A stretch of 64,000 nt of DNA from Archangium minus (GCF_044360475.1 NZ_CP043494.1:186001-250000); one strand, 5' to 3'; positions 28,915 through 36,056 are shown, numbered from the stretch's first letter. Numbers and translations: made by a program. Notes: generated by a model from the letters alone, not told the origin.

Positions 28915-30036
28915 ATGGAATCCGCCCAAGCCGCCCATCAGGCCTTTCTTCGCACCAAGACCTTCGGAGCCCTCGACGGGCTTCGAGCCCTCGCCATCTT
29001 CGCCGTGGTGCTCTACCACGTGCTGGAGGCGCGAGAGGGGCTCGTGGGGCGCTTCTACCTGAGCGTCTCGCTCTTCTTCGCCATCAGCGGCTTCCTCATC
29101 ACCACGCTGCTCTTGCGCGAGCGCGCGACGACGGGCTCCATCTCCCTCAAGGGCTTCTACGCCCGGCGCTCGCTGCGCATCTTCCCGCTCTATTACGCGG
29201 TGACGTTCCTCTACATCGTGCTCGTGTTCTTCTTCGAGCACGACATGGTGGTGCGTGGAGCGTTCTTCGACAACCTGAAGTACTACCTCACGTACACGTC
29301 GAACTGGTTCATCAAGCTGGAAGAGGGCCGCATCATCTTCTACTTCGCGTGGTCCATGGCCACCGAGGAGCAGTTCTATCTGATGTGGCCTTTCGTGGTG
29401 CGCTACTTCAAGACCACGTGGGGGCCGGTGGTCTTCATGTCGGGCATGCTCGCGGTGGCCATCTTCATGGACTGGGCCACGAAGACGGGCTTCCTCGACA
29501 CCCGACTCCTGTGGGTGCGCATCCTCGCCAGCATCTCCGTGTCTGTCTGCATGGGCTGTCTGGCGGCATACCTGACGCACTTCTCCAAGACCTTCGAGTG
29601 GACGTGGAAGGTGCTGGGGCAGGTGTGGAGCGTGCCGGTGATTGTCGTGATGGTGTTCTTCGCCATCTACAACCACAACACGCCGCTGTGGATCTCCTCG
29701 CTGCTGCTCACTGCGATGGTGATTGCGATGTGCATCCGGCCCAACCACGTGCTCGCGCCGCTGGTGGACCACAAGTGGCTGCGCTACGTGGGCTCCATCA
29801 CCTACGGCATCTACCTGATGCACATGATCTCACTGAACATCGTGCGCCGGGTGGTGCCGCACAACCTGATTCTCTACTACGTGCTGACGATGCTGCTGAG
29901 CGTCGGCCTGGCGACGCTGAGCTACCGCTACTTCGAGAAGCCCTTCCTGAAGCTGAAGAACCGCTTCGATTGGCGCGACAAGAAGCCGCAGCCGGCCGCC
30001 GAGCCGGTGGCGAGCACCCCGGTCAGCCCGAGCTAG
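28915..30036 (+). CDS. Acyltransferase 3 family membrane protein
   Basis: A 373-residue protein with about ten membrane helices and the acyltransferase 3 opening LDGLRALAIFAVVLYHVLEA, which holds the conserved R and the catalytic His. The second hallmark, SLFFAISGFLITTLLLRE, and FYARRSLRIFPLYY follow. Such enzymes O-acylate (acetylate, succinylate) sugars of surface polysaccharides. Start at ATG 28915. It lies 71 nt after the WecG-type gene and 31 nt before the ATP-grasp gene, so a shared transcript and substrate are likely. Confidence 0.9.
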   Translation: MESAQAAHQAFLRTKTFGALDGLRALAIFAVVLYHVLEAREGLVGRFYLSVSLFFAISGFLITTLLLRERATTGSISLKGFYARRSLRIFPLYYAVTFLYIVLVFFFEHDMVVRGAFFDNLKYYLTYTSNWFIKLEEGRIIFYFAWSMATEEQFYLMWPFVVRYFKTTWGPVVFMSGMLAVAIFMDWATKTGFLDTRLLWVRILASISVSVCMGCLAAYLTHFSKTFEWTWKVLGQVWSVPVIVVMVFFAIYNHNTPLWISSLLLTAMVIAMCIRPNHVLAPLVDHKWLRYVGSITYGIYLMHMISLNIVRRVVPHNLILYYVLTMLLSVGLATLSYRYFEKPFLKLKNRFDWRDKKPQPAAEPVASTPVSPS

Positions 30037-30067
30037 CCCTGGCTGGAGAGCCACGAGGATTCGACAC

Positions 30068-31348
30068 ATGAACACGCAGGCCCGTCCTCCCATCCTGCTG
30101 ACGATGGCCGACTACTACGGCACGCTCGCCGCGGTGCGGTGCCTGGGTCGGCTGGGCATTCCCATCACCATGGCCGAGTCCAAGCTGCTGGCGCCCGCGC
30201 GCTGGAGCCGGTACGTGACGCGGCGGGTGGAGTGCCCGGACGTAGGCGACTCGGAGGCCTTCCTGGAGTGGCTGCTGCGCTTCGGTGAGGCCGAGCCGGG
30301 GCACGTGCTGTACCCCACGAGCGATGACATGGCGTGGCTGTTCGCCCTGCGCCGGGAGGAGCTCTCGAAGCACTTCCTCATGTACCAGCCGGACGTGGAC
30401 GTCATCTACGGGCTCTTGAACAAGAAGAAGCTCCACGACCTGTGCAAGGAAGTGGGGCTGGACGTGCCGGACACGTGGTTCCCGGAGGGCGAGGCGGACC
30501 TGGAGAAGGTGGCGGCCGAGGCGCGCTTCCCGGTGCTGCTCAAGCCGCAGACGCAGATTCTGTTCGAGAGCCACGTGAAGGGCGCGCAGGTGGAGCGCGC
30601 GAGCGAGCTGCTGCCGCGCTACCGCGAGTTCCTGGAGCGCAACAAGTACGGGCGCAAGCTGCTGGACTACGACGCGCGGGCGAACCGGCCGATGGTGCAG
30701 TCCTTCTACACGGAGGCGGCGCAGAACATCTTCAGCCTGAGCGGCTTCGTGGACCGGACGGGCGAGCTGTTCGTGGCACGTGGGGCGGTGAAGGTGTTGC
30801 AGCGTCCGCGCAAGCTGGGCATCGGCCTGTGCTTTGAAGAGGTGCCAGTGGACGCAGGGCTCGCGGAGAAGGTGCGAGCGCTGTGCAAGAAGCTGGGCTA
30901 CCACGGCACGTTCGAGGTCGAGTTCATCCGGGCGGGAGGCAAGCAGCTGCTCATCGACTTCAACCCGCGCTTCTACAGCCAGATGGGCTTCGACATCGCG
31001 CGGGGGAGCCCGCTGCCGCTGTTCGTCTACGAGGCGGCGTGCGGGCACGAGGAGCGGCTGGGCGAGGTGGCGAAGGAGGCGCTCGGCTGGAAGGGAGGCG
31101 GGCAGTACATCTACTGCCACCGGGGCATCTTCGAGCTGCTGCTGAGAGCGCAGAGCCTGTCGGGGAAGTTGTCCTCGGACGAGGTGAAGCACTGGCGCGA
31201 GTGGTACGCGCGCAACCGGGAGCGTGCGGTGGACGCGGTCATCGACACGGGAGACTGGGTGCCGTGGATGGTGGACACGGCCATGCACCTGCGCACGTAC
31301 GTGCGCTACCCGAAGATGTTCATCCGCACCATGGTGTTGGACCGGTAG
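30068..31348 (+). CDS. ATP-grasp ligase, carboxylate-amine type
   Basis: A 426-residue cytoplasmic ATP-grasp protein. The N-terminal pre-ATP-grasp fold (MADYYGTLAAVRCLGRLGIP) precedes the grasp domain, with the ATP lysine in FPVLLKPQTQ, a GxF-like loop and the metal-binding strand QLLIDFNPRFYSQMG (D, N). ATP-grasp ligases activate a carboxylate as an acyl-phosphate and join it to an amine or thiol. In polysaccharide loci such enzymes are thought to attach amino acids or similar groups to sugars. The operon context with WecG-type and acyltransferase genes supports decoration of a glycan (inference). Confidence 0.82.
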   Translation: MNTQARPPILLTMADYYGTLAAVRCLGRLGIPITMAESKLLAPARWSRYVTRRVECPDVGDSEAFLEWLLRFGEAEPGHVLYPTSDDMAWLFALRREELSKHFLMYQPDVDVIYGLLNKKKLHDLCKEVGLDVPDTWFPEGEADLEKVAAEARFPVLLKPQTQILFESHVKGAQVERASELLPRYREFLERNKYGRKLLDYDARANRPMVQSFYTEAAQNIFSLSGFVDRTGELFVARGAVKVLQRPRKLGIGLCFEEVPVDAGLAEKVRALCKKLGYHGTFEVEFIRAGGKQLLIDFNPRFYSQMGFDIARGSPLPLFVYEAACGHEERLGEVAKEALGWKGGGQYIYCHRGIFELLLRAQSLSGKLSSDEVKHWREWYARNRERAVDAVIDTGDWVPWMVDTAMHLRTYVRYPKMFIRTMVLDR

Positions 31349-31430
31349 AGGCGCATCGCCGGAGGAAAATCCGCGGCTTGTCAGGAAGGATTTCTGGCCG
31401 CGTCTTTTCTCTCTGAAAGGAGCGGTGACC

Positions 31431-31583
31431 ATGACAACGGTGGCGAAGCAGAGCGCGATGAACCCCAAGCACACTGAGAACTTTGCCGGTTGCATCGATT
31501 CGCTCCCGCGCACCCACGTGGTCGCCGCTCCGGTTTTCTGTGCCCGGCCCTGGCAGTTTCGCGGCCATCCACCCGGTTTCTGA
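31431..31583 (+). CDS. Possible small protein before the tRNA array
   Basis: A 50-codon frame beginning at ATG 31431 with GAAAGGAG 8 nt upstream, an excellent ribosome-binding site. The peptide starts MTTVAKQSAMNPKHTENFAG and shows no family similarity, signal peptide or membrane segment. A strong terminator follows 34 nt after its stop. The RBS is the main support; it may be a leader peptide or a decayed gene start. Confidence 0.3.
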   Translation: MTTVAKQSAMNPKHTENFAGCIDSLPRTHVVAAPVFCARPWQFRGHPPGF

Positions 31584-31616
31584 CCGTCAACGCCTCCTCC
31601 CGAGGCGCTGTCGACC

Positions 31617-31660
31617 AGAGGCCGGGCTCCCGAAGGGGAACCCGGCCTCTCGTGTTTTCA
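31617..31660 (+). terminator. Strong stem-loop terminator upstream of tRNA array
   Basis: AGAGGCCGGG (31617-31626) pairs perfectly with CCCGGCCTCT (31641-31650). An inner TCCC-GAAG-GGGA extension makes a very stable hairpin, followed by CGTGTTTTC. It separates the polysaccharide operon from the tRNA genes that begin 29 nt later. Confidence 0.75.
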
Positions 31661-31678
31661 CGCTTCACCTTCTCTCAT

Positions 31679-31751
31679 ACCGGGATCGTCTAACTGGCGA
31701 GGATGGCGGGCTCTGACCCCGCAGGTGCAGGTTCGAAGCCTGCTCCCGGTG
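31679..31751 (+). tRNA. tRNA-Gln (CTG)
   Basis: Acceptor ACCGGGA/TCCCGGT (7 bp), anticodon arm GCGGG-CTCTGAC-CCCGC with anticodon CTG at 31713-31715, T arm GCAGG-TTCGAAG-CCTGC. It reads CAG. CCA is not encoded (the 3' sequence is GCA). First gene of a ten-tRNA array. Confidence 0.85.
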
Positions 31752-31763
31752 CACGCAGGACAT

Positions 31764-31833
31764 GGCCCGTTCCGCCTGGGGCGGCAGCGGTTTGCAACAC
31801 CGCGTGGGGCGGGTTCGACTCCTGCATGGGCCT
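31764..31833 (+). tRNA. tRNA-Cys (GCA), short D-loop
   Basis: Acceptor GGCCCGT/ATGGGCC (one G-T pair), anticodon arm GCGGT-TTGCAAC-ACCGC, anticodon GCA at 31794-31796, T arm GCGGG-TTCGACT-CCTGC. The discriminator is T, the identity base of Cys tRNAs. The D arm folds as CCGCC-TGG-GGCGG with a 3-nt loop, far shorter than normal. CCA is not encoded. Confidence 0.78.
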
Positions 31834-31876
31834 CTCACGTCGCACTTGGTGTCTGTTGTTGTTTGTCTGTGTTTAT

Positions 31877-31944
31877 AGGCCGCGCTCCGGGAGCAGCTTG
31901 GACTCCAAATCCGAGCGTGCAGGGTTCAACTCCTTGGCGGCCTG
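31877..31944 (+). tRNA. tRNA-Trp (CCA), short D-loop
   Basis: Acceptor AGGCCGC/GCGGCCT, anticodon arm TTGGA-CTCCAAA-TCCGA with anticodon CCA, T arm CAGGG-TTCAACT-CCTTG, discriminator G as in Trp tRNAs. The D arm appears to be GCTC-CGG-GAGC with only a 3-nt loop. The next three bases happen to be CCA, the only such case in the array. Confidence 0.75.
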
Positions 31945-31948
31945 CCAT

Positions 31949-32021
31949 GCCCTTGTAGCTCAGCTGGAGGAGCGCCGGTTTCGTAAACCGGAGGCCGTCG
32001 GTTCGAACCCGACCAAGGGCT
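31949..32021 (+). tRNA. tRNA-Thr (CGT)
   Basis: Acceptor GCCCTTG/CAAGGGC, anticodon arm CCGGT-TTCGTAA-ACCGG with anticodon CGT, T arm GTCGG-TTCGAAC-CCGAC and a normal D arm (TAGCTCAGCTGGAGGAGC). It reads ACG. CCA is not encoded. Structurally the most ordinary of the set. Confidence 0.88.
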
Positions 32022-32042
32022 CTCGCAGTACAGCAGGGTGTT

Positions 32043-32114
32043 GCTGCCGTGGCCGAGAGGTGAGGCACCTGAGCGCCACTCAGGACGATGCGGGTTCGAG
32101 TCCCGCCGACAGCT
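32043..32114 (+). tRNA. tRNA-Gly (GCC)-like with C33
   Basis: Acceptor GCTGCCG/CGACAGC has one C-A mismatch. The anticodon arm CCTGA-GCGCCAC-TCAGG places GCC at the anticodon position but has C, not the near-universal U, at position 33 and G at 32. The D arm (GGCCGAGAGGTGAGGC) resembles that of class II tRNAs, yet the variable loop is short. T arm GCGGG-TTCGAGT-CCCGC is perfect. It may be defective or specialised. Confidence 0.6.
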
Positions 32115-32123
32115 TCTGTTTTT

Positions 32124-32194
32124 GGGCTCGTAGTTCAGCGGGAGAATTCTCGGTTTGCACCCGAGAGACCCGGGTTCGAATCCCGGCGGGTCCA
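32124..32194 (+). tRNA. tRNA-Ala (TGC)
   Basis: Acceptor GGGCTCG/CGGGTCC contains the G3-U70 wobble that identifies alanine tRNAs, and the discriminator is A. Anticodon arm CTCGG-TTTGCAC-CCGAG with anticodon TGC; T arm CCGGG-TTCGAAT-CCCGG. CCA is not encoded. The intact G3-U70 argues that it is chargeable. Confidence 0.85.
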
Positions 32195-32209
32195 CTCCTT
32201 TGTCTTTCG

Positions 32210-32283
32210 GGTTCCGTAGCTCAGCGGATGAGAGCACACGGTTGCGAACCGTGGGGTCGCAGGTTCGAGTCCTGCCGGAACCA
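32210..32283 (+). tRNA. tRNA-Arg (GCG), rare anticodon
   Basis: Acceptor GGTTCCG/CGGAACC, anticodon arm CACGG-TTGCGAA-CCGTG with anticodon GCG, T arm GCAGG-TTCGAGT-CCTGC, discriminator A. D arm is normal. Bacteria usually read CGC with an ACG (inosine) anticodon; GCG is rare. CCA is not encoded. Confidence 0.82.
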
Positions 32284-32295
32284 CTTCTTCTTTCT

Positions 32296-32369
32296 GCCTC
32301 TGTAGCTCAGTGGATGAGAGCGCATGGCTCCGAACCGTGAGGCCGCAGGTTCAATTCCTGCCAGAGGCA
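32296..32369 (+). tRNA. tRNA-Arg (CCG)
   Basis: Acceptor GCCTCTG/CAGAGGC, anticodon arm CATGG-CTCCGAA-CCGTG (one T-G pair) with anticodon CCG, T arm GCAGG-TTCAATT-CCTGC, discriminator A. The body is very similar to the preceding Arg tRNA, suggesting duplication and anticodon change. CCA is not encoded. Confidence 0.85.
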
Positions 32370-32399
32370 CTCGATGTTTTCTGTCGTTGTACTGTCTAT

Positions 32400-32471
32400 T
32401 GCGGAGAGGGGCCGGATGCCCCACCGGGTCTCATACGCCTGAGCGACAGGGTTCAACTCCCTGCTCCGCAA
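32400..32471 (+). tRNA. tRNA-Met/Ile2 (CAT)-like, short D-loop
   Basis: Acceptor TGCGGAG/CTCCGCA is fully paired, so it is not an initiator (which has a 1-72 mismatch). Anticodon arm CGGGT-CTCATAC-GCCTG with anticodon CAT; T arm CAGGG-TTCAACT-CCCTG. The D arm is GGGGC-CGGAT-GCCCC with a 5-nt loop. It would be elongator Met, or Ile2 if C34 is modified to lysidine. Confidence 0.68.
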
Positions 32472-32479
32472 CTTCTCAT

Positions 32480-32552
32480 GCACGCCGAGCCAGCTGGAGA
32501 CGGCGTCGGTTCCACACACCGATTTCGCTGGGTTCGATCCCCAGGGCGTGCA
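32480..32552 (+). tRNA. tRNA-Val (CAC)-like with C33
   Basis: Acceptor GCACGCC/GGCGTGC, discriminator A, T arm CTGGG-TTCGATC-CCCAG. The anticodon arm TCGGT-TCCACAC-ACCGA gives anticodon CAC but C33 instead of U33. Last tRNA of the array; the convergent amidohydrolase gene ends 26 nt further on. CCA is not encoded. Confidence 0.68.
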
Positions 32553-32578
32553 CTTCGAGCTGGAATGACTCCGATGGC

Positions 32579-33907
32579 TCACTTCGCGGCGGGTGCTTCC
32601 GGAGGCTTTCCGGCCGTCGGGGTCAACGTGTTCAGGATGACCTCTCCCCCCTTCATGACGAACCGGACGCGAAGCAGCTCGCCGGGGTCGGCCAGCGGGT
32701 CTCCGGAGACGGCCACCAGGTCGCCGTAGCGTCCCGGCTCCAGCGTGCCAACGTGTTGCTGGAGCCCCAACAGCTCCGCGGCCCGCGAGGTGGCCGAGCG
32801 GATGGCCTCGATGGGCGGCAGGCCGGCGCGGTGGAGGGCGGCGATCTCCAGTGCGTTGCGTCCGTGCTCCCCGGCCGTACTCCCATCGGAGCCGCTGGCG
32901 ATCTTCACGCCGAGCTGGTGGGCAAGTGCCACCATCTTTCGTGTCTTGGCGAGCCGTTCCTCGAAGTTACGGCGTGCGGCCTCGTTGGGCGCATGCTCCG
33001 CCAGCACTTCGAGGACGCCGACGGTGGGCACCAGGAAGGCGCCCTTCTTCTGAATGAGCTCCAGCGCGGCGCGGTCCGCGTTGTGGCCATGTTCGATGGA
33101 GTCCGCGCCTGCCGCGAGCGCGTTGCGGATGCCCTCGCTCGACATGGCGTGGACGGCGGCCTTGCGGCGGGCCTTGTGCGCCTCCTCGATAATGATTCGC
33201 AGCTCGTCGACGGTCAGCGTGGGGGTGTCCCAGTCCGCGTAGATTTTGAGCAGGTCCGCGCCCTGTCCCAGTTGCTCGCGCGCGGCACGGCGGGCCTCCT
33301 CCTCGCCGCTGATGAATTGCGCGCCAGTGGGCAAGTCCTTCACATCGGGCGAGGTGCCGAAGGGATGGTAGGCACCCACGGCGGCAATGCCCCGGGTCGC
33401 CACCAGCATGCGGGGTCCCTCGACCAATCGCTGTCGGATAGCATCGCGGAGGGCCACGTCGGCGAAGCCGCTGCCCTCGTTCTCCACGTCGCGCACGGTG
33501 GTGATGCCCGCGCGCAGCACGGCCCGAGCATTGGCCGCGCCCTCCAGTGCGCGGGTGGCCTGGGACTTGGTGAGCAGGGCCATCTCGTAGCTGTTCGGCC
33601 CCTGTGACTGACGTGCCATCAGGTGCGTATGGCAGTCGATGAGGCCCGGCAGCACCGTGGCCGTCCCCAGGTCCACCACCTCCGTGTCCTTTGGAATCTC
33701 GAGCCCGGGGCCCACCTTCACGATGCGCTCGCCCTCGATGAGGATGACCGGCTGACTCACGTACTTGCCGCTCTTCACATCGAGCATCCGCGCGGCACGC
33801 ACGGCCACCTGGCGGGGCGTAGCGGTGGGCGCGGCGGGTTGGGCCCTGGCCGAGGTGCCGATGAGGATGAATGTGAGCAGGAACAACGCACGGGTAAGCC
33901 GCTGCAC
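32579..33907 (-). CDS. Exported metal-dependent amidohydrolase
   Basis: A 442-residue enzyme starting at GTG 33905-33907, preceded by an ideal GGAGGTCTTC site, with a cleavable signal peptide (RALFLLTFILIGTSARA). The amidohydrolase barrel shows the metal HxH in LPGLIDCHTHLMAR, a lysine-bearing segment (LLKIYADWDTPT), later histidines (AVHAMS, IEHGHN) and the Asp in KIASGSDGSTAG. The closing GTLEPGRYGDLVAVSGDPL is typical. It belongs with imidazolonepropionase/prolidase-like hydrolases acting on small amides or dipeptides outside the cytoplasm. It converges on the tRNA array. Confidence 0.87.
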   Translation of the reverse strand: MQRLTRALFLLTFILIGTSARAQPAAPTATPRQVAVRAARMLDVKSGKYVSQPVILIEGERIVKVGPGLEIPKDTEVVDLGTATVLPGLIDCHTHLMARQSQGPNSYEMALLTKSQATRALEGAANARAVLRAGITTVRDVENEGSGFADVALRDAIRQRLVEGPRMLVATRGIAAVGAYHPFGTSPDVKDLPTGAQFISGEEEARRAAREQLGQGADLLKIYADWDTPTLTVDELRIIIEEAHKARRKAAVHAMSSEGIRNALAAGADSIEHGHNADRAALELIQKKGAFLVPTVGVLEVLAEHAPNEAARRNFEERLAKTRKMVALAHQLGVKIASGSDGSTAGEHGRNALEIAALHRAGLPPIEAIRSATSRAAELLGLQQHVGTLEPGRYGDLVAVSGDPLADPGELLRVRFVMKGGEVILNTLTPTAGKPPEAPAAK

Positions 33908-33991
33908 GAAGACCTCCGGTAGGGAACGTGGTGCAGCGTAGCTCACGACAAGTAAGAGCTCTTGGACAGAGTCCGAGAGCCCGTGGAGATT

Positions 33992-34025
33992 CCCTCTCCC
34001 TCTGGGAGTGGGCGAGGGTGAGGGT
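33992..34025. repeat. Palindromic extragenic repeat, copy 3
   Basis: CCCTCTCCCTCTGGGAGTGG followed by GCGAGGGTGAGGGT, third copy of the 34-nt family (others at 20113 and 26266). Here it lies in the divergent promoter region between the amidohydrolase and the TPR lipoprotein genes. Confidence 0.68.
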
Positions 34026-34100
34026 CTTCCCCCTGGACAACACGACTCTGTCCAGAGTGGTAGCGTCCGGCATCTGCTGTTGCCCAGAAAGGGGGGAGTC

Positions 34101-35258
34101 ATGTCGCGTCGTCACTTCCGCTGGAGTGCTGTCCTGCTGCTCATGTCTGCCTGTGCCACCTCGCCCAGACCCGCGTCCGGGGAGGGGTCCGGCAAGGCCG
34201 TCGCGCAGAACGTGCGCTCCGTGCCGGATACCCGAGCACTCCGCTTCCTCTCGCCCTCGGAATTGATGAAGCGGATAGAGGCTTCTCCGGTTCAGTACCG
34301 CATCCATGAGCTCGAGACCCTGAAGGGCATTGCCCCCGAACAACTTGTGGACTTCGTTTGGCCCCATGGTCCCGAGCCTCTCGATTTTCCGAGGGTCGCG
34401 CTGGCCGCGGACGGCACGCGGGTCGTGAGGTCGGCGGAGTTCGATCCCCGCGCGTTGGCGCTCATCTCTCAAGCCGAGCCGCACTACCGAGCCAAACGCT
34501 ACGCGGAGGCGGAGAAGCTATATGTGCAGGCGCTCGCGAAGGAGCCGGACAACTACCTCGCGACACTCAATCTGGGAGACGTGGCGCTCTTCACGGGTGA
34601 CCCAAAGACGGCGCTCACGCGCTACGAGCAGGCCACTCGCATCAACCCCGACGACCATCGCAGCTACTTCTTCCGGGCCACGGCGCTCGGGCATCTGGGC
34701 CGGTTCGGCGAGGCACGTGACATGTATGCCTGGGCCCTCACGCTCCGTCCCGAGCATCCGTACGTGACGGAGGCCATCACCGCGAATGCCGACACGCTGG
34801 GCGTCCAGCTACAACCCCGCGTGCTGCGGCCCCGAGCCCTCGCGCGGCAAGAGAGCGATGGGGTCTCCGTTCATGTGGACGCAGAGTCCGCCTGGTTCGT
34901 CTATGGGCTGTGCAAGGCGTTCTGGCTCGGAGAGGAAGGCCACCGAGAGGAAATGACGGGCGAGCGCACATACCACCCCACCAACATCGAGGAGCTCGAG
35001 TGCCTGAGCCTGCTCGGCGCCGTCTACGAACAGTTCCGCGAGGAAGGAAAGATGCGGGACCCGGCCCTGGATCGTTTCCTGAGCATCGTGGAGGCGGGCT
35101 ACGGTTCGGAGCTCATCCTCTACGAGGTGCTCGCACGGCAGGCGCCCCACGTGGCGCTCACCCTCGAGCCCAAGGACCGCGAGAAGCTGCACCAGTACGT
35201 GCTGCGCTACGTGATTCCGCTCGAGGCCGGGAGCGGCTCCGAGACTGTCTCCCGCTGA
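34101..35258 (+). CDS. TPR lipoprotein
   Basis: A 385-residue predicted lipoprotein from ATG 34101, preceded by GGGGGGAGTC. Lipobox LLLMSAC places the anchor at Cys18. Residues ~120-235 contain three to four TPR hairpins (HYRAKRYAEAEKLYVQALAK, GDVALFTGDPKTALTRYEQA, ALGHLGRFGEARDMYAWALT). The C-terminal ~150 residues (ESAWFVYGLCKAFWLGEEGH, EELECLSLLGAVYEQFREEG) are not a family I recognise. It probably acts as an envelope scaffold. Transcribed divergently from the amidohydrolase gene. Confidence 0.78.
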   Translation: MSRRHFRWSAVLLLMSACATSPRPASGEGSGKAVAQNVRSVPDTRALRFLSPSELMKRIEASPVQYRIHELETLKGIAPEQLVDFVWPHGPEPLDFPRVALAADGTRVVRSAEFDPRALALISQAEPHYRAKRYAEAEKLYVQALAKEPDNYLATLNLGDVALFTGDPKTALTRYEQATRINPDDHRSYFFRATALGHLGRFGEARDMYAWALTLRPEHPYVTEAITANADTLGVQLQPRVLRPRALARQESDGVSVHVDAESAWFVYGLCKAFWLGEEGHREEMTGERTYHPTNIEELECLSLLGAVYEQFREEGKMRDPALDRFLSIVEAGYGSELILYEVLARQAPHVALTLEPKDREKLHQYVLRYVIPLEAGSGSETVSR

Positions 35259-35400
35259 GCGGTGGGAGGCGGGTGTTCAACACCCGGGAGCGCCCGCTCG
35301 GCTACCTGGCTCGTCCTTCGGGTCAGGGCGGCTTCAGCGGGCCGATTTGTCCTTGAATTGGAGCGCCACCACCTTCGGGCGAGAAGGAGGTCGCTTGCTC

Positions 35401-36006
35401 ATGATGCGTCGAATCGCAGTCGCTCTTGTCTCGCTCGTGCTCACCTCGCCTGCCTGGGCCCAGGACCAGGAGCACCAGCACTCCCCTCCCGCCACGGGTG
35501 GCTCGGGCACGCCCATGGACATGTCCAAGATGGGGCCGTGGAGCCGTAAGCCCACCAACGAAGCGAAGACCCGAAAGGAGATTGAAGCCTGGGTCAAGGA
35601 AGGCGATGCCCTCATGAAGCGGCGAGACTTCGAGGCAGAGCTCGCTCGGGCCGACTTCCCGGTCTACATGGCGACCGATGACAGCAAGGGCGTCCCGAAG
35701 GCCGAGACGTACGACCGTCAGAAATACGTGGAGATGATGAAGCCCATGTTCGAGCAGATGCCCACGGACATGCAGGTGAACCACAAGCTCGGCATCACCG
35801 TGCTATCCGACTCGCTCGTCAACTTCACGGATGACTACACGATGACCATGGGTGGCCAGAAGTACTCCGGCAGGAACGCCGGGCTCCTCGTGAAGCGCGA
35901 TGGCCAATGGAAGTGGAAGGCGTTCTTCGAGGCCGGCTGGGGCGACATGCCGCCCACCGCGGTCGGTGGCTCCGGCACGCAGGGAGAGCAGGAGAAGTCG
36001 AAGTAG
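35401..36006 (+). CDS. Exported protein of unknown function, possibly NTF2-like
   Basis: A 201-residue protein with a cleavable signal peptide (AVALVSLVLTSPAWAQ). After a His/Met-rich linker (HQHSPPATGGSGTPMDMSKM), residues ~55-175 (EIEAWVKEGDALMKRRDFEA to GLLVKRDGQWKWKAFFEAGW) resemble the SnoaL/DUF4440 type of NTF2-like fold: an acidic helix, a loop and a curved sheet ending in a Trp-rich strand. The family includes small enzymes and binding proteins, so function is open. Two adjacent ATGs (35401, 35404) are possible starts. Confidence 0.62.
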   Translation: MMRRIAVALVSLVLTSPAWAQDQEHQHSPPATGGSGTPMDMSKMGPWSRKPTNEAKTRKEIEAWVKEGDALMKRRDFEAELARADFPVYMATDDSKGVPKAETYDRQKYVEMMKPMFEQMPTDMQVNHKLGITVLSDSLVNFTDDYTMTMGGQKYSGRNAGLLVKRDGQWKWKAFFEAGWGDMPPTAVGGSGTQGEQEKSK

Positions 36007-36056
36007 GGCTTCTCCGGCGAGCGCAGTGGCCGGGTCATGGGAGCAGGGGGTGAACC

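Noticed and set aside
31926..32582. Minus-strand frames across the tRNA array with Arg/Pro/Ser-rich proteins (e.g. 103 and 91 residues)
   Set aside because: They are antisense readings of tRNA genes; the recurring R-R-D-S-N-P-type peptide is the translation of inverted T arms, a known source of false proteins.
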